Source: Piper betle
Taxonomy: Eukaryota > Streptophyta > Magnoliopsida > Piperales > Piperaceae
Direction: 5' to 3'
NCBI GenBank assembly: GCA_033002965.1
Contig: JAURVB010012609.1
Location: forward strand, 123,220 to 187,219
Length of the DNA stretch: 64,000 bases
The position numbers were made by a program, and so were the translations under genes. The notes under the pieces are model-generated. The model was not told the origin of the DNA. It saw only the letters and a program-made list of their open reading frames with translations, and made no database searches. Positions 11,775 to 25,309 of the stretch are shown piece after piece; the stretch's first letter is position 1, and each line of letters begins with the position of its first letter.

Positions 11775-14239
11775 ACTTATGGTTTATTTGTAATTATTTG
11801 AAATGGTTTAGTTATAGAAACAACCCTATGATACAATTCAACGTGTCATTAATTTTTCATGCCCATTACATGACTTATTAAATCCCTAAACATTTAATGA
11901 TTTCTAACAATCTTAATTGTTGTTTTTCTCGAGGTATTAATAGGCATTAACTCGTTCATTAATCCCTAAGCCTCAATAAAGGGCAGGCCACTAAAATAAA
12001 TCATGTTATGAAGACCTTAAATTTTACAACTTCACCAACTTATCCAAAAAAATATATGTAAATTTTAATTGATACAACCCTCCCTAGATACAACCCAAAT
12101 TATTGGTTTAATTACTAATCAATCCGAAAAAAAATGGTAAAAAATTTGTATAAGAAAACATACAATCGGGCCAACTTTAAATATAAAAATTAGTGGCAGA
12201 AGACCCTACCATAACAATTTTACCGAAATTTATTTAGTCATTTATTTATAACAATGAACTCATCTCCACTTCAACCCTAATTTTAAAAGTTTTAATTGTC
12301 AGTTTCGGTTTGATGAGATTATAAATTTAGAATTTTCAGCATTTACTTACTCTCTGGTTTGTAATACAAATTTACCATATTTTAGATAGTTGAAATATTT
12401 TATATTTTTTGAGTGAGAAATCATTTTTAAGAATTATAAATTTTAATCTACCTCACATTTTTTGAATTTATGATACATTAAGCATTCAAAATTTAACCAT
12501 ATGCTAACCATTTAACCGGCGACGAGATGGTAAAAATTCAATTATAACAAAATCTTATAAATGGGTTAATAGGTCAGTTATTATAAAAATACCTAAAATG
12601 GTAAATCGATATAATGAATATTGTTAACCGAGTCGAACCGGCCCTTTTACGGGTTCAGAGCCGGCTAGACCTGACCCGAAATTTGATCCGCCCGTATATT
12701 CGCGGGCTCAAAATTGCTGTTGGGCCAGAACAGGCCAGGCTAAGGCCACAATATCTTCGACCCGCCAAATCAGAGATTTCAAAAAAGAAATGTGGTAAAA
12801 TCTGTCTCTTCCCCTACGGACTGACCTTTTTTTTCTACTCCCCCGGGGCCCGAGCCAGACCAGCCTGGCCTAGTAGCTTGTGCCCTTCCCACTCAGTTAT
12901 CTCCTTGCTTCTCCCGTGTCAACCAACCTTCCAATGCCAATCCACCAACATATATCTATAGTTCTATACATTACATAATTATATTAAAGTTGAAATATTT
13001 TAGTTATAAATTAAATTTTAATATGAATTATATGAAAAAAATGCATTACTCAATACGAATCAAGTTAGTTCGAATTCGACTCGAATACTTATTAGATTGA
13101 CTCAAACTAGAAATCAAATAAGCCAAACTTGAAGGGAGAAAAAATTGACTTGATTGATTGTCGATCATGAAAACATGCACTTAGAATTGATTATACTTTC
13201 ATCGATTGTCGATCACGAAAACATTCACCTACAGGTTCTATTCATATTTTCCTCCTGGAATACACTCTTTCTTCATTCTTTTTTATTTTCACTTGCTATT
13301 AAATAATTGTGGTCAGATTATAAATTCCTTCTATTTTGTTTAGGATCTATTTATATTTTGAGAAAATAAAAAAATTTAAATGTTTAAAAAAAATCTAAAT
13401 TTCAATTATTTTCTATTATGTGCTTCGTTATATGACAAAACTTGCATGTGCCATTCTCACTTTCTGTCTTTTGCTTACATTTTATAGTGGAAAATGGTTG
13501 CAAAAGGGCTTTCCTTTAAAGTGGAAAATGGTTAACCTTTATTCAATATTTTTTCAAACTAAATAAGAAAAACTGTGAGAAAAATACTTTCTCACACTTG
13601 TTTTTCTCTTTCTTATGTTCCAAACATATATTTATTAAAAAACTATATCAATGTTTAATACTTAAATGTAAATGCCTTCTTTTATCACCTTTTTGCGTTG
13701 TATACCCATAGTTTTAAAAAAATTTTGACTCCAAAAACTCCCCGAGCCGACTCCACTCCGTAGCTTGCCTAGTTAAACCCTATAGATGATTCCATATTGA
13801 CCGATTTTATAATTGACTTCCCAAGTCAAAGTTACAAAAGTAATCAAAACATATTATTTTTTGGATTAACTAAATTAACATTTTAAAGTAATGTAAATTA
13901 TTTATTTATCTATTTCAAGTGTCAAAAGATAAATATATACTAATTTCATTCAACCATTTACAACTAAAATTTAATATAAATAACTTAGTTAGTTTGGAGT
14001 CGAATTAGAAAGTCTAAGAAGAATTAAAGCGTTGACCAAGTTTGAATTTGAATTTGAAAAAGAAATTAGTGTTCGAGTTTGAAGGAGCCACAACATTAAT
14101 GACTCAAGTAGTTGGAAGCCGTAAACTCATTTGGCAATAACTAAGAGTCTAAGAAGAATTAAAATTCCATCAAACACGCATTGCATGCTACCAAGTGTGC
14201 TTCTTTAACTTCAAAATTTTTGCATCAACTAATGTGTTG
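11775..14239. other. AT-rich region with no recognisable gene
   Basis: About 2.5 kb without a supportable coding region. A GC-richer patch lies at about 12620-12910, but its 115-codon frame has low-complexity proline/arginine-rich content and no domain I recognise. A near-direct repeat (GATTGTCGATCA near 13157, GATTGTCGATCA near 13204) and an 8 bp perfect hairpin (GTGAGAAA / TTTCTCAC, 13575-13595) are visible. It may be eroded transposon or old intergenic DNA. Confidence 0.5.
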
Positions 14240-14389
14240 GATCTAGGGGAAGGCAACTACCGGCGAGAGTGGGCAGTAACAGTGAATGCCCTAAGTCTTC
14301 TATATTACCTCCAATTCTATCTATGTGTGGATATGATATAAATGAATGCGTGCAGCTAGAATGAAATAAAACTCATGTAGGTATAAAGT

Positions 14390-16080
14390 CTATAAGAATT
14401 GTACCTGTCATGGCTATCATGTTCTCCGGTGCTTCTACCACTGTGGCTACATACATCCTAATGACTGCTACTATGCTAGGGCAGTCAGTACTACTAGTGG
14501 TACCGCCTGTGTCTGATCCCTCTGTTCTTGAACTGGTAGTGCTTGTTGCCTACCTCTCTAGTGTCTAGCCTGCCTTGCAGCCATAAAACTTCTTTGCTTT
14601 TGTCCCCTTTGTTGCTGTCTAGGTAGCTGTTGACCTTCGCCTCTCTGTCCTTGTGCTTGGCCTTATTGGCTTCTCAGTTGTTGTTGCTACAGGGCAGCTG
14701 GAAGTTTAAGTCTCTATGGAGGTGTTGGAAGTGCTAACTTTTGGCTTTGGCCCATTGGACATACTACAGCTCGATGTCTTAGTTGTTCACAACTATATCA
14801 TGCATCAGTGCCTGCTCTACACATACCTCCATGACCACCCTTACAAATTTGACAAGGAGGTAGCCTAATGTCTTGAACATGACCATCCATGGTTCTCATA
14901 GCAATAGGAGCATCTGTTTGACGTCTTTATTGTACTCCCTTCTTTGGTTGATATGACTTTGGATGTTGCTACCTGTGATCAAAATATTGACAAAGTCGAG
15001 TAGCTATGGCTTGCTCTGCCTCACTTGCAGCTCTCACAAATCTGGTTGAACCTTTCTATTGCCCTCAATCTGACCCATATTGCACCACTGTCATGGGGCC
15101 TTGTTTCAGTATCTTCAATTTCTATTCTTTTCTTGTCCTTACATCTAGCGGAAAGTACTTCCCGTCAAACTCCACTCTGAACACTTCCCAAATAACATCC
15201 TGGGGTTGCTTACTAGCAAATGTGGAATTAATCACTAAATCCCACCATATTCTAGCCTTATCCCAGAAAGCCCCTGCAATGATATGTACCTTGTTCTCCA
15301 TTGGGCATGTCATATTGTCAAACACTCTTATGGTTGATGATATCCACATGAATACCTGTCCTACATCCAACTTCCCTAAGAATGGACATCCACCATTCTC
15401 CACAAATTTTTCATACTGCCACAGTTCCAAATTCCTTGCATCATTGATCTATTGGAATTAGGAGAAGGCAATTACAATCCTGCATCTGCTAGAACACTAC
15501 CAAACCCTGCAACTCCACTACTACCTATGGTCTAACCACATAGTACTATTGCAGGTCCACTTACATTAGTACCCATTCCAACCTAAAATGGGGCAAATAG
15601 AGGTGTTATTGTTAGAATAGTCCTCTGATGCAGCAATAGATGAGAAGGTGGCAGCAAAGGGCTCATTGGAAATGCAGGCTCTCTTCATGCCTCGTCTTCC
15701 ACAACTAGTCTCTTCTCAGCTTTGGTTACTGAGAGGGCTATCTACCTGAGCTCTCTCTTGAACTCTTCTTGATTTTGCTATATCTGTACTTATGCCTTAG
15801 CTAATTTGACCATAGCCACATCTTTCTTAGTTTTTCGACTTCTGCCATTGCAGTGACTGTTATGGTGACAACTTTATTTGCAGCTCCTAACAGAGACTGG
15901 TACACTGGGATCTCCTATTGACCGTGTGGTTCTCGATTGACTAGATGCTATCTCACTATGACCATGGTTAGGACAATCATGTGTGGGTGAAGAAGTCGAT
16001 GGAACTCTATTCTGTGTCCTATGTGTCTGCATCACCATCTTTGCCACTGTTCACTATCCCAACCTGAACACGATGTCATG
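14390..16080 (-). pseudogene. gag remnant of the outer family-B element
   Basis: On the - strand, 15430-15122 encodes a capsid-like Retrotrans_gag segment (ARIWWDLVINSTF, VIWEVFRVEFDGKYFP). The rest aligns along its length with the better-preserved gag at 21540-23429, including the zinc-knuckle region. Many stops. It lies between the primer site at 16209-16220 and about 14390. No protease, RT or integrase follows to the left. Confidence 0.75.
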
Positions 16081-16208
16081 CGCTGATTGGTGAGAAATCT
16101 ATAAACAAAGGCAATAAAACAAAAACATACTTGTCGGCATTATTCAGAGTAGCCTTGGCACACATATAACATGTAATAACATTTATCGTCTTAATCAACC
16201 AAGAGCTT

Positions 16209-16220
16209 GCTCTGATACCA
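16209..16220 (-). other. primer-binding site (tRNA-iMet type) of the outer family-B element
   Basis: The - strand reads TGGTATCAGAGC, complementary to the 3' end of plant initiator-Met tRNA, four bases inside the LTR end at 16225. Confidence 0.85.
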
Positions 16221-18749
16221 AAGCTATAACATCCCAAAGCGATTTGGAAATATTATTGGAGACCAAACCATCCTTAACTCAATTAAATCGACCATTCCAA
16301 CTCTAGGTTAAGGGATCTACTCTCGACGACTTAAAATCGAAAAGTTCACATACAATGCATACATGAGATGCTCTACACCTAACATGACCTTATATGCATG
16401 TTATGACAAACCAAAACATATTTTAAAATAATTCAAGAACAAATCGAAATTCAAAAACAACAATTAGAAAATCAAAACGAACAATGTTTCCCCTAAAAGT
16501 GCTATGAGGGATGCCTGCCAACAATATATATATATATTCACAATATTTTACAGCACAATATATTTCACATGCATCATTCACATCATGTTTCTTTGAGTTA
16601 AGTCTTGACCCACCTACTGGTCATGTTCAATTTTTAATCACAACTCTCAAAAGAGCATTATAATTTATATAATATGATAACCATCACTGCCAAAATTTAT
16701 ATAACATCACAATAAAGCAACACATTCATTTCATCCTCATCTAGTACATGTTTGCAAAGTGGTATTTCTACTCCTCCTAGTAAATAATAGTGCTCACTCA
16801 TCAAGGTTCTCACCTACACATAATAATAACAACACATCAGTAACAAGTATTACTAGTCCAGAAATAACTACATATCAAAATGGCACATGAGAGTTGACTC
16901 TCGTGTTAAAATAAAACATTTAAAACTTCACAAGAACACTCATAAGAGCGACTAATAAGAATCCATCAAGCTATAGTCTCAACAGTGACCTGTTACAACT
17001 AGTTTGATGCTTCTCTCGACATTTTTTAAACTATACCACACTCAAAAAACTAGTATACTTAAGCTCTCTACATCCTCCATATATCACGTGGCCTTGAGTA
17101 CAGAGGCTGAACACTCTCAAGCAATCATCTTTAGTGCCCTTTGAATCCACACATCTAAACATATGCTACATTGCAGTACCCATAAACCTCTACATTTCTC
17201 AGAGTTTGAGGAAGCTTAAAATGTAGAGTTATCAGGATCCCACGGTAATGGAACAGCTTGCTCACCAATCCAGAGCCTACTGTGATTGGCACGTGCTCCT
17301 TCTCATGGTAAGTGCAAGTTGGTTTCACCTTCTCTCATCTCTTTGAAAATTAGATAAATTCATATATAGGCCTGAGAAAGGATTTAACATTATAGACCTA
17401 AACGTAACTTGATTTGGAGCTGATTTTCAAAAATAACCTTGAGGGGTCTCATCATTGAGGGTTTTTAATCTGTAAATTATTTAGCTAAATGACCTGTGTT
17501 AAGTGGAATCCAATAAATCTACCACTCATCACCACGCCCTATATTAGCTAAATCAAAACTCGATAGAGAAGATTATAGAATTAGAGAACGAGTCCTAAAC
17601 TGATCTGGTAAAAGTTCCAAGCTGGTTCTTGTGACTAGGCGGTGAGCTCATACTCTGTACCTACACATCAAAGCTAAATATTAACCCCCAATATGATGTA
17701 CGAATGCTACACTCATCATCAATCATACACAACGTGTAATACAATTCATGACAAATCCCTAACTAGGGGATATGAATTTGTTCATACACTGTAATAGCCA
17801 CATGTGAAACATATAATACAAATCATATCAATCTCTTACTAGGGCAATTGTGAGCAATCGACAATAAAATTACATTCTCATATCATACCAACTCACATTA
17901 GATCATATGATAAACTTATCAATATTCATCAATAATATATTCATTACAATCGTGTGAATCAATTTGTACACTATCCGATAGTTTCATCATCCATCAATTT
18001 CATATATTCATCTCAATCATTAATAACACCAAGGTCAAAATTGGTACATCAAGGTCAAAATCAGTGTATCTAATATCTTCGACACCGACGCCAAACAAGT
18101 GATGGCGATTGAGGGTTGGTTAGACACAATAGGGTGATGAGGGTGAGGGTTGGCATGGCAATGAGCAAAAACTTACAAAGGCCAGCGACTGTGTTCTGGC
18201 GGCAGTACATGGTCGGCAGCAGGTTATTAATGCCAGCGGCTAACCAAACCACCGGTAGAAGGACTGGGGGTGCTAATGGTCACAGCAAGGAAAGGATGCA
18301 CTGGATGGCCGAGCACAGGTTGGCGGGGCCAACATTTCTTGTAGCGCACGAAAAACTTGTTGACAGTTGCTGGATGATCTGCCTAATGAAGGAATGAGAG
18401 GGATTCTAGGAGGAGTGGACGAGCACTACCTCGGTCGGGATAGGGAACAGCAAGCCAGAGAGGGCAGTCAGCGGTGACACGATCGGCGTTGAAGGTAGAA
18501 ACATATGTCGAGGAGGAGTAAGAAGATGGTCGTCGAGTAAGGTGATGGGGGAGGGAAAAGGGTCGAGAAAAAAACATACTCAAGGTGGCAGTTTTGTAAC
18601 AAAAACTTGACTCGCTTCCGACTCGTGTAAATAATAATAAATAATTTTTTAAAAAATACAATAAAATAATATAAAATAAAATACACTCCATAAACATAAA
18701 ATGACATGTTCTAAACCTACCAACCCACCCAAAATACTAACACATCCTA

Positions 18750-21435
18750 TGTAACACCCTGTTTCAGCTCACATGTGAACCGACCCGGAAATGTCACCGG
18801 CGACCGAACCGTTCGCTAATCTACTGGGTTCGGTTAAGCCGACCCGGATCTGCCCTCGGCGTCTTAAAATGGGGATGCAACCATGAGATGCATGAATGGG
18901 AACAATTGGGTTATAACGGAGTCCTACATGCATGTGATGATATGCAAGCAAAACAAAACAAAACAATAAATGAGAAACCAAAAGAAAATATATACTACTA
19001 CCTAAAAATGGACAGAGTTTACCTTAAAAGTGCAATAAGGGCCAACCTGTCCACAACAAAGGTATATAAATATTTTATCAAAATACAACAAAACATAACA
19101 ATCTACCGTGGCATTCCATTATTATCTCATTTGTTTTCATCTAAGCCGAGGCTGAACTCAAGGTTCCCTGCTCATTCACATCTATCCGTTCATTTTATAA
19201 CAGGCAATTCATCCAAACAAACACATCCAAATTATCATTCACATAGCATTAACACATCATCATTATACGTTACACGCAGCAGGACCATGTGTGTGCGGTT
19301 CTGTGCTGCTCCTCCGCAGTCCCGACAGCTTTCATTGCTAGTATTCCTCACCTACATATATATAGAAAAACCGTCAGTAACGAGTGTTACCGGCCCGGAA
19401 AATAACTAATATCAATCTGGCACAGGAGAGCAAACTCTCCTGTTGAATGAAAACCATATACTTCCTCAAGAACTCTCCTCAAGGTACATATGGGAGCCGT
19501 CGCCCTCGGGTCGACAGCGTCCCCCTTTCTTTCTCATTCTCATACCTTGGCCATTTCTCTATCACTTCTCGCATCAAATCTCATTCCTTTCCGCCCTCTG
19601 CACCTTCCATATTACTCCTGGCCTTGAGTACGAAGGCTGAGCACTCTTAGGCAGTCGCCTTTAGTACCCTTTGAAACCACAAGTCTAGACATGCGCTGCA
19701 TTGCAGTACCCATGAACCTCCACACTTCTCCGGGTTTGAGGAACTCAAAGGTGGAGTTGTCAGGATCCCTCGGGAATGAAGCGGCCCGCACACCATTCTA
19801 GAGCCCACTATCGACTCACACATGCCCGCTCGCGTAGCACGGTGGTCGAATTTCCCTCATTCAATCTCTCACTGAACACGCGAAAACTATACATATATAT
19901 AGGTCTAAGTTGGGATTTATACAATAGGCCCGAAGGCATCGTGAGTTGGATCTGAAGTTCGAAAACAAACTCGAGGGATCTCATCCTCGAGGGTTATTAA
20001 TCCAAAAAATCGTTGGCTAAATGACCCGAGTTAAGTGGGATTCGATAAAACGCCATTTAACTCGTCCTGCACATGATAAATCAAATACACAATAGAGTAG
20101 TGTAAAAATAGAGAACGAGTCCTAAACGGACCTGGTAGAAGCTCCAAACAGGTCCACGCGCCTAGGCGGCGAGCTCCTACACCGTACCTACACAATCAAG
20201 CTAAAAACTAACGCCCACATGATGAATCACACATCCTATAGCATGCACACACAATCAACACAATCATGCATCAATCAACACACATCAACCTATATCAATT
20301 CTAGCATGTCTACTTAGGCTAGTTTGCATTAGATCATGATCATTACCTAGTTACCCTAATTAAATTCTTAGCCTCCATTTTTAACACCACTCAATCAAAC
20401 AAATTTCATATTTTATCCTTAATCAAATCTACATTTATATATATTATTATAACACACAATTCACCAATCCTAGCATGCAATTCTAATAATCAATACTTTC
20501 AAATAATTAAGTTAAAATAAATCATACCTCGCGTCGTCGAAAATCGGTGACGGCTAGGGTTTCCGTTTCGTGGCTCGAAACTTGAATTCGGCACCTTGCG
20601 GCATCCGAAGTCCGATCAGATTGGACCGGGTGCGTTTGGCGGATGATCCGGCGAATTTCCCATGAATCCAATTTTTCGGCGGTTTCGGCTGTTTTCCGGC
20701 AAGTGTCGGCAGTTTTTCGCGGATTGCGGCGGTTTTCCGGCGGTGATTCGGGACGGGGCAATCAGGCGGTCTATCGGCACCAGCTCGACGAGCTTGGTCC
20801 GATGGTGGTGTCAAACAAAGCAGCCGGGGCAGCGATGGCTATCGGCGGCGGCGTTAAAAATGGGCGGCGGCGCGGCAAGGCGGAGCGGCGTCGATCGGTG
20901 GCAGTGCGGTGTCGACGGCGGCAGCACACAACAACGAGGGTTTGGGTGAAGAAGTGTCGGGAGGGAGAAGAAATACTCTAGTGGCAATTTCGTAAATAAG
21001 TATTGACTCGATTCCTACTCGAGTCAAAATAATAACTAGTTCGCAATAAATTCATTAAAAAATCTAAAAAAATTTGGAAAAATTCCATAAAATAAAACAA
21101 ACACAACAACATCCAAATGACATGCTCTATAACTAATAACCCACCGGAATATAATCCAACCCGTCCTAACGCGTTATTCGGCCTAAAAGTATTTCTACGA
21201 TCAAACATATAAAAAGAAAAATATACTGCATACTTTCATATATTCCGATAACTCATATATCACCATCTTCTTGACGTTATCATCATATATTCAGGTACAG
21301 CTGACTCTCATCACTCATAACTCACAGTTGGCCTCAACTCAGCACGCGGTTCATGAAACTGACTCGACTCGAACCAACTTGTTGAACCGACTGGTTCGGT
21401 AACGTAAAACCCTGACTCGAGTCACGGGTTTTACA
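18750..21435 (-). repeat. 3' LTR of the inner family-B element (2686 bp)
   Basis: The + strand begins TGTAACACCCTG and ends CACGGGTTTTACA. It aligns with 33953-37726 over its length. The differences are a 657 bp duplication with 203 bp filler, and a ~230 bp GC-rich block near 36930-37160, which this copy lacks. A GC-rich CGG-repeat zone at 20560-20960 sits about 0.5-0.9 kb from the LTR's 5' end. Open frames inside are low-complexity and not genes. Confidence 0.85.
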
Positions 21436-21450
21436 ACCTTCCCTCCTTAT
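21436..21450 (-). other. polypurine tract of the inner family-B element
   Basis: The - strand reads AAGGAGGGAAGGT directly before the LTR start TGTAAAACCCG. Just upstream is TTTCGAGGACGAAAT, a phrase common before the 3' LTR in plant gypsy elements. Confidence 0.8.
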
Positions 21451-21506
21451 AAAAATTTCGTCCTCGAAATTTTAGATTAAGGAGGTTTCACTCTGATAGC
21501 TATCTA

Positions 21507-23429
21507 CTAAATGTGAAATCCGAGGTGAGACGCGTGCGTACCTATCACGTTTGTCGTATCCTCCAGTGCTTTAGCAATCGTGGCTGTGTCCATCCCTGCT
21601 GCCCAAGGTGGTACCGAAATGGACGGTCCTCGTGGTGGTGTTGTTTGCATTCCTCTCTGATCCAAGGCCTGCTGTTCTTGTCCTATCATGCTAGCTACAA
21701 GCCCTCTCTACTACTGTCTCAGTGGCTGTTGGTCTCTGCCTCTCTGGCCTTGACCTTGACCATGCTGGCCTCTCTGCTGTGGTTGTTGCTGGGGAACTGG
21801 GAGTACAAGTTTCTGCGGAGGTGCTGGGAGTGTCACCTGTTGGGTATAGCTAATTGGACAAGTTGCAACTCTATGCCCTGGTTGACAGCAACTATAGCAT
21901 ACGTCTGTGCCTACTCTGCACTCTGCAGCTCTATGTCCTTGCTGACCGCATCTGTAGCATGCGTTTGTGCCTGCTCTGCACTCACCTCCATAACGACGTT
22001 GACAATTCTGACAGAAGGGTGCTCTGTAACCCTACACTTGGGCATCCATAGCCCTCATGGCAACTGGTGCATCTGACAGATGTCTCTGTTGTTCTCCCTG
22101 ATCTAACTGATACGGTCTCAAATATTGCTGCCTCTAGTCAGCATCCTGGTGAGGTCTAGCCGCTATAACTCATTCTGCCTCGCTTGCAGCTCTCACAACA
22201 TAACCGAAAGTAGCAAACTTCCTATCCAAATAGGCCATCCTGATCTCATGATGGAGGCCTTCGTAAAAATGCTCTATCCTTCTTTCTTCGGTGAACACCA
22301 AGTCTGGTGCAAATCTCTCTAGAGCTCTAAACCTAGTCTAGTATTGTACCACCGTCATGGGTCCTTGCCTCAGCGTCTGGAATTCCCGTTCTTTTCTCTT
22401 CCTGACGTTTGGCGGGAAATAATTTCCATCAAATTCTGCCCTAAACTCCTCCCATGTGATGTCCTCGGGCTGATGATGGGCAAATACAGAATTCTGGACC
22501 GAACTCCCGCATATCCTGGCTTCGTCCTGGAATGCTCCTGTGATGATGTGCACTCGGTGCTCCATGGGGCATGCCATCGTGTCAAACACACCTATGGCTG
22601 ACGATATCCACAAGAATGCCTCTTCTGCATCTAACTTTCCAAAGAAAGGTCATCCACCATTCTTCACGAACTTTTTGCACTGTCACAGTCCTAATTTCCT
22701 CCTATCCACTGATCTGTTCGATCCTGCTCCTTGCTCATATCGAGGAAATTGTGGTCCCGTACCTGCTGGTACACCGTCAAATCTTGCAGCTCCACTTCCG
22801 CCTGCAGTCTGCCCGCTACCTACTATTGCGGTTCCAATGATGCCCTATCTCATCCCCGCCTGAAGTGGGGCAAATAAGGGGGCTGTCGTTGGAGTAGCCC
22901 CCTGTTGCAGCGGTGGAGGATGAGGCGGCGGCAGCGGGTCCTTGGAAACTATTGGCTCTCCTCGTGCCTCTTCACCTACTGCTGGTCTCTTCTCAGTTCT
23001 GGCCACAGAAAAAGCTATCTGCCTGAGTTCTCTCCTGAATTCCTCTTGGCCTTGCTGTACTTGTCTCCTAAATTCTTCCTGACTTTGCAGCATTTGTATC
23101 TGAGCTTCCACCAACCTGGTGATCGCTGCATCTCTCTCCTGTCGACTACTTCTGGTGTGGTAACTGTCACGACCACTGTCTCAGTCCCAGCGACTATCTC
23201 CGTCCCGACGACTATCTCGGTGTCGACGACTATCTCTGTCGCGGCGACTGTCTCGATGATGGCTCTCACCACGTCGGCTAGCTGAAACTGGCACACTGAC
23301 CTCTACTGGTGGCATGGCAGTCTTAGGTTGACTGGAGGCGGCATCACTGTGAACATGGTCGGGACTATCCTGTCTAACCAATGGAGGCGATGGGGTCCTG
23401 ATCTGCGTCTGGCGGGTCTGGTTCACCAT
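21507..23429 (-). pseudogene. gag of the inner family-B element (frameshifted)
   Basis: Read leftward from an ATG at 23429 (MVNQTRQTQIRTPSP). An N-terminal region is rich in RDSRR repeats (23260-23180). Next come a glutamine/glutamate-rich coiled-coil-like stretch (23114-22990) and a Retrotrans_gag capsid segment at 22613-22338 (ITWEEFRAEFDGNYFPP). Then come two or three zinc knuckles at about 22020-21845 (CYRCGQQGHRAAEC, CYSCCQPGHRVATC, preceded by CQNCQRRYGGEC), a Q/G-rich tail and a stop at about 21507. Frameshifts near 23180 and 22840 break the frame. The parallel copy at 14390-16080 ends gag at the same point, so the absence of pol looks like a family trait and not a one-off loss. Confidence 0.75.
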
Positions 23430-23881
23430 TTTGTTTGTGTACCCTCCTCTAATCTAATCACCTTGTCACACAACTGTTAGGTAAGAAAATCTGTGAACCA
23501 AAACATAAAGACAGAAAAATACCTGTCTATAAAGACCCAGAAAAAATAATAATAAAATAAAAATAAATATATATATATATAATAATAATAATAATAACGT
23601 TTGACGCGGGGAATCGAACGTAGGGAAAAAATTTCGTTAGCTGGTTAGGTATGAATTACCCGGTTAATTGAGAAGTAATTTCTAACCGGACGATTCTACT
23701 TGAATCGGTCAAGTCGAGCACATTATTTATCCATTTAACCCTTTTAAGTGGATCATGCCATGTACCCGTTTAAAAGGTTAAGTGAAATGGTTAAGTGAAC
23801 CGTATTGATTACCTAATTACCCGATTAAAGGAATTGCGGTAAAAGGGTGTTTCCACAAACCCTAGCCGTCATTTCATTCTT

Positions 23882-23888
23882 TATAAAA
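23882..23888 (+). promoter_or_regulatory. TATA box of the 5' LTR promoter (putative)
   Basis: TATAAAA, followed by GGAGAAGGGGAGG and a pyrimidine-rich stretch, is conserved in the 3' LTR at 31510-31516. It is the best TATA-like sequence in the LTR. If used, transcription would start near 23915 and leave an R-U5 of over 2 kb. Confidence 0.45.
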
Positions 23889-25309
23889 GGAGAAGGGGAG
23901 GGCCTCTTCTACATCTTTCTCCTCCTTGGACAGATGCTGGCTTTCCTCCTTCGCTCGGGTAATTCCTTTTCCTTTCTTTTCTTTTGTTGCATGCATACAC
24001 ATGTTGCATAAATCATAAACATGTTAAACATAAGAATCAAATGAGAAATCAACAAGGGAAGAAGAAAACCAGGAGGATGTCCTGCTGTTTTAGCAGCAGC
24101 AACAACACCATCCTCCATCCTTGTGACTAGAATTGACGTGCTAGAAGTAGGGAGTGTTCCCAGCGGTGCTGCTGACCGGACGGAGTCGCCTTGGGTGGCC
24201 GAGTCAGACCGGCGGGGAGAGATGTAAATCAGGAAGTGTTGGGAGACCAGGTTGGTGTTGATTGGGTGGTGTTGCTGGCCAGACGTGGATCCGCCATGGA
24301 AAGGGCAGACTGGTCGTCACATGGGGTGGTGCTGGTCGTCACCTTGATGGGGCAGGACATGGTCGCCATGGCTGCTGGTCGGCCACCATGAATGGTGAAA
24401 TTAAGGTCCCCATGTAGGGCGTAGTCCGAGTTCCATGAGACAGCAGCGGATAAAGGTTGGATCTTTGGTGTTTTTCCAATCAGTTTAGTGGGGTAGATAG
24501 AAGATGGGGTCTGAGATTGGGTGGAAGGAAAAGAAGACGGGCTGGTCGGGTGCTATTTATGTGGCTGACTAGAATAGTCGCCATGGGTCTGGTCGGGGTT
24601 GCTGTTTGGGTGGCCAGGATGGGGTCACCAAGGACTGGTTGAGGGTTGCCATGTGGTGGCCAATTTGGTGACGCCATACCAGCAAATGGAGGCTACCACA
24701 TTACTGGTTGGTCACCATGCATGGTGAAAATACCGGCTTTTGCTGGTTGATTACAATAAAGTTGGGAGCTTTGGGGTCGTTAAATGAATTGTTAAAGTGG
24801 GATGGCAACCAGGTCAATATAGGAGAACTCGATGCGGTTGAGTTAGAATATAAGGTAAATACAAAAGACTAAAGTATGGGATATGTTAATAATTAAATTA
24901 TCAATTAGATAATGGGGATTTGGATGGGGATAATTAATAATTAATTATCATTAGAATTGCTGAAAATTTAATAAGAAATAAAGACTAACATGAACTAATT
25001 ACATCATTTAAAATTGATAGTATATTAGTCATGTAGTTGCATGTAGGTTCATGCAAAATAAAATTATACTAATGTATAATTTTATGCCCTTATTTAGATT
25101 AGGGTTAACGGTTCATAGTCAGACGAAATCACAAGTCAGGTACGTATAATAGGTAGAACGTCGTATTTTCCTTATTGGTAGCCTTGGTCGGCCTGAGCCC
25201 AGATTCGACCACCATGCACCGAGTGCAACTGGGGTCAAAGAATTGACTCAGTCCGACACTGGGTCGTATTATGTGCGTAAATTGTGTAATGCATCGACAT
25301 TGTTTTGGA

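Noticed and set aside
12614..12961. 115-codon frame in a GC-rich patch
   Set aside because: The protein is arginine/proline-rich without a domain, the start context is arbitrary, and no conserved partner is visible.
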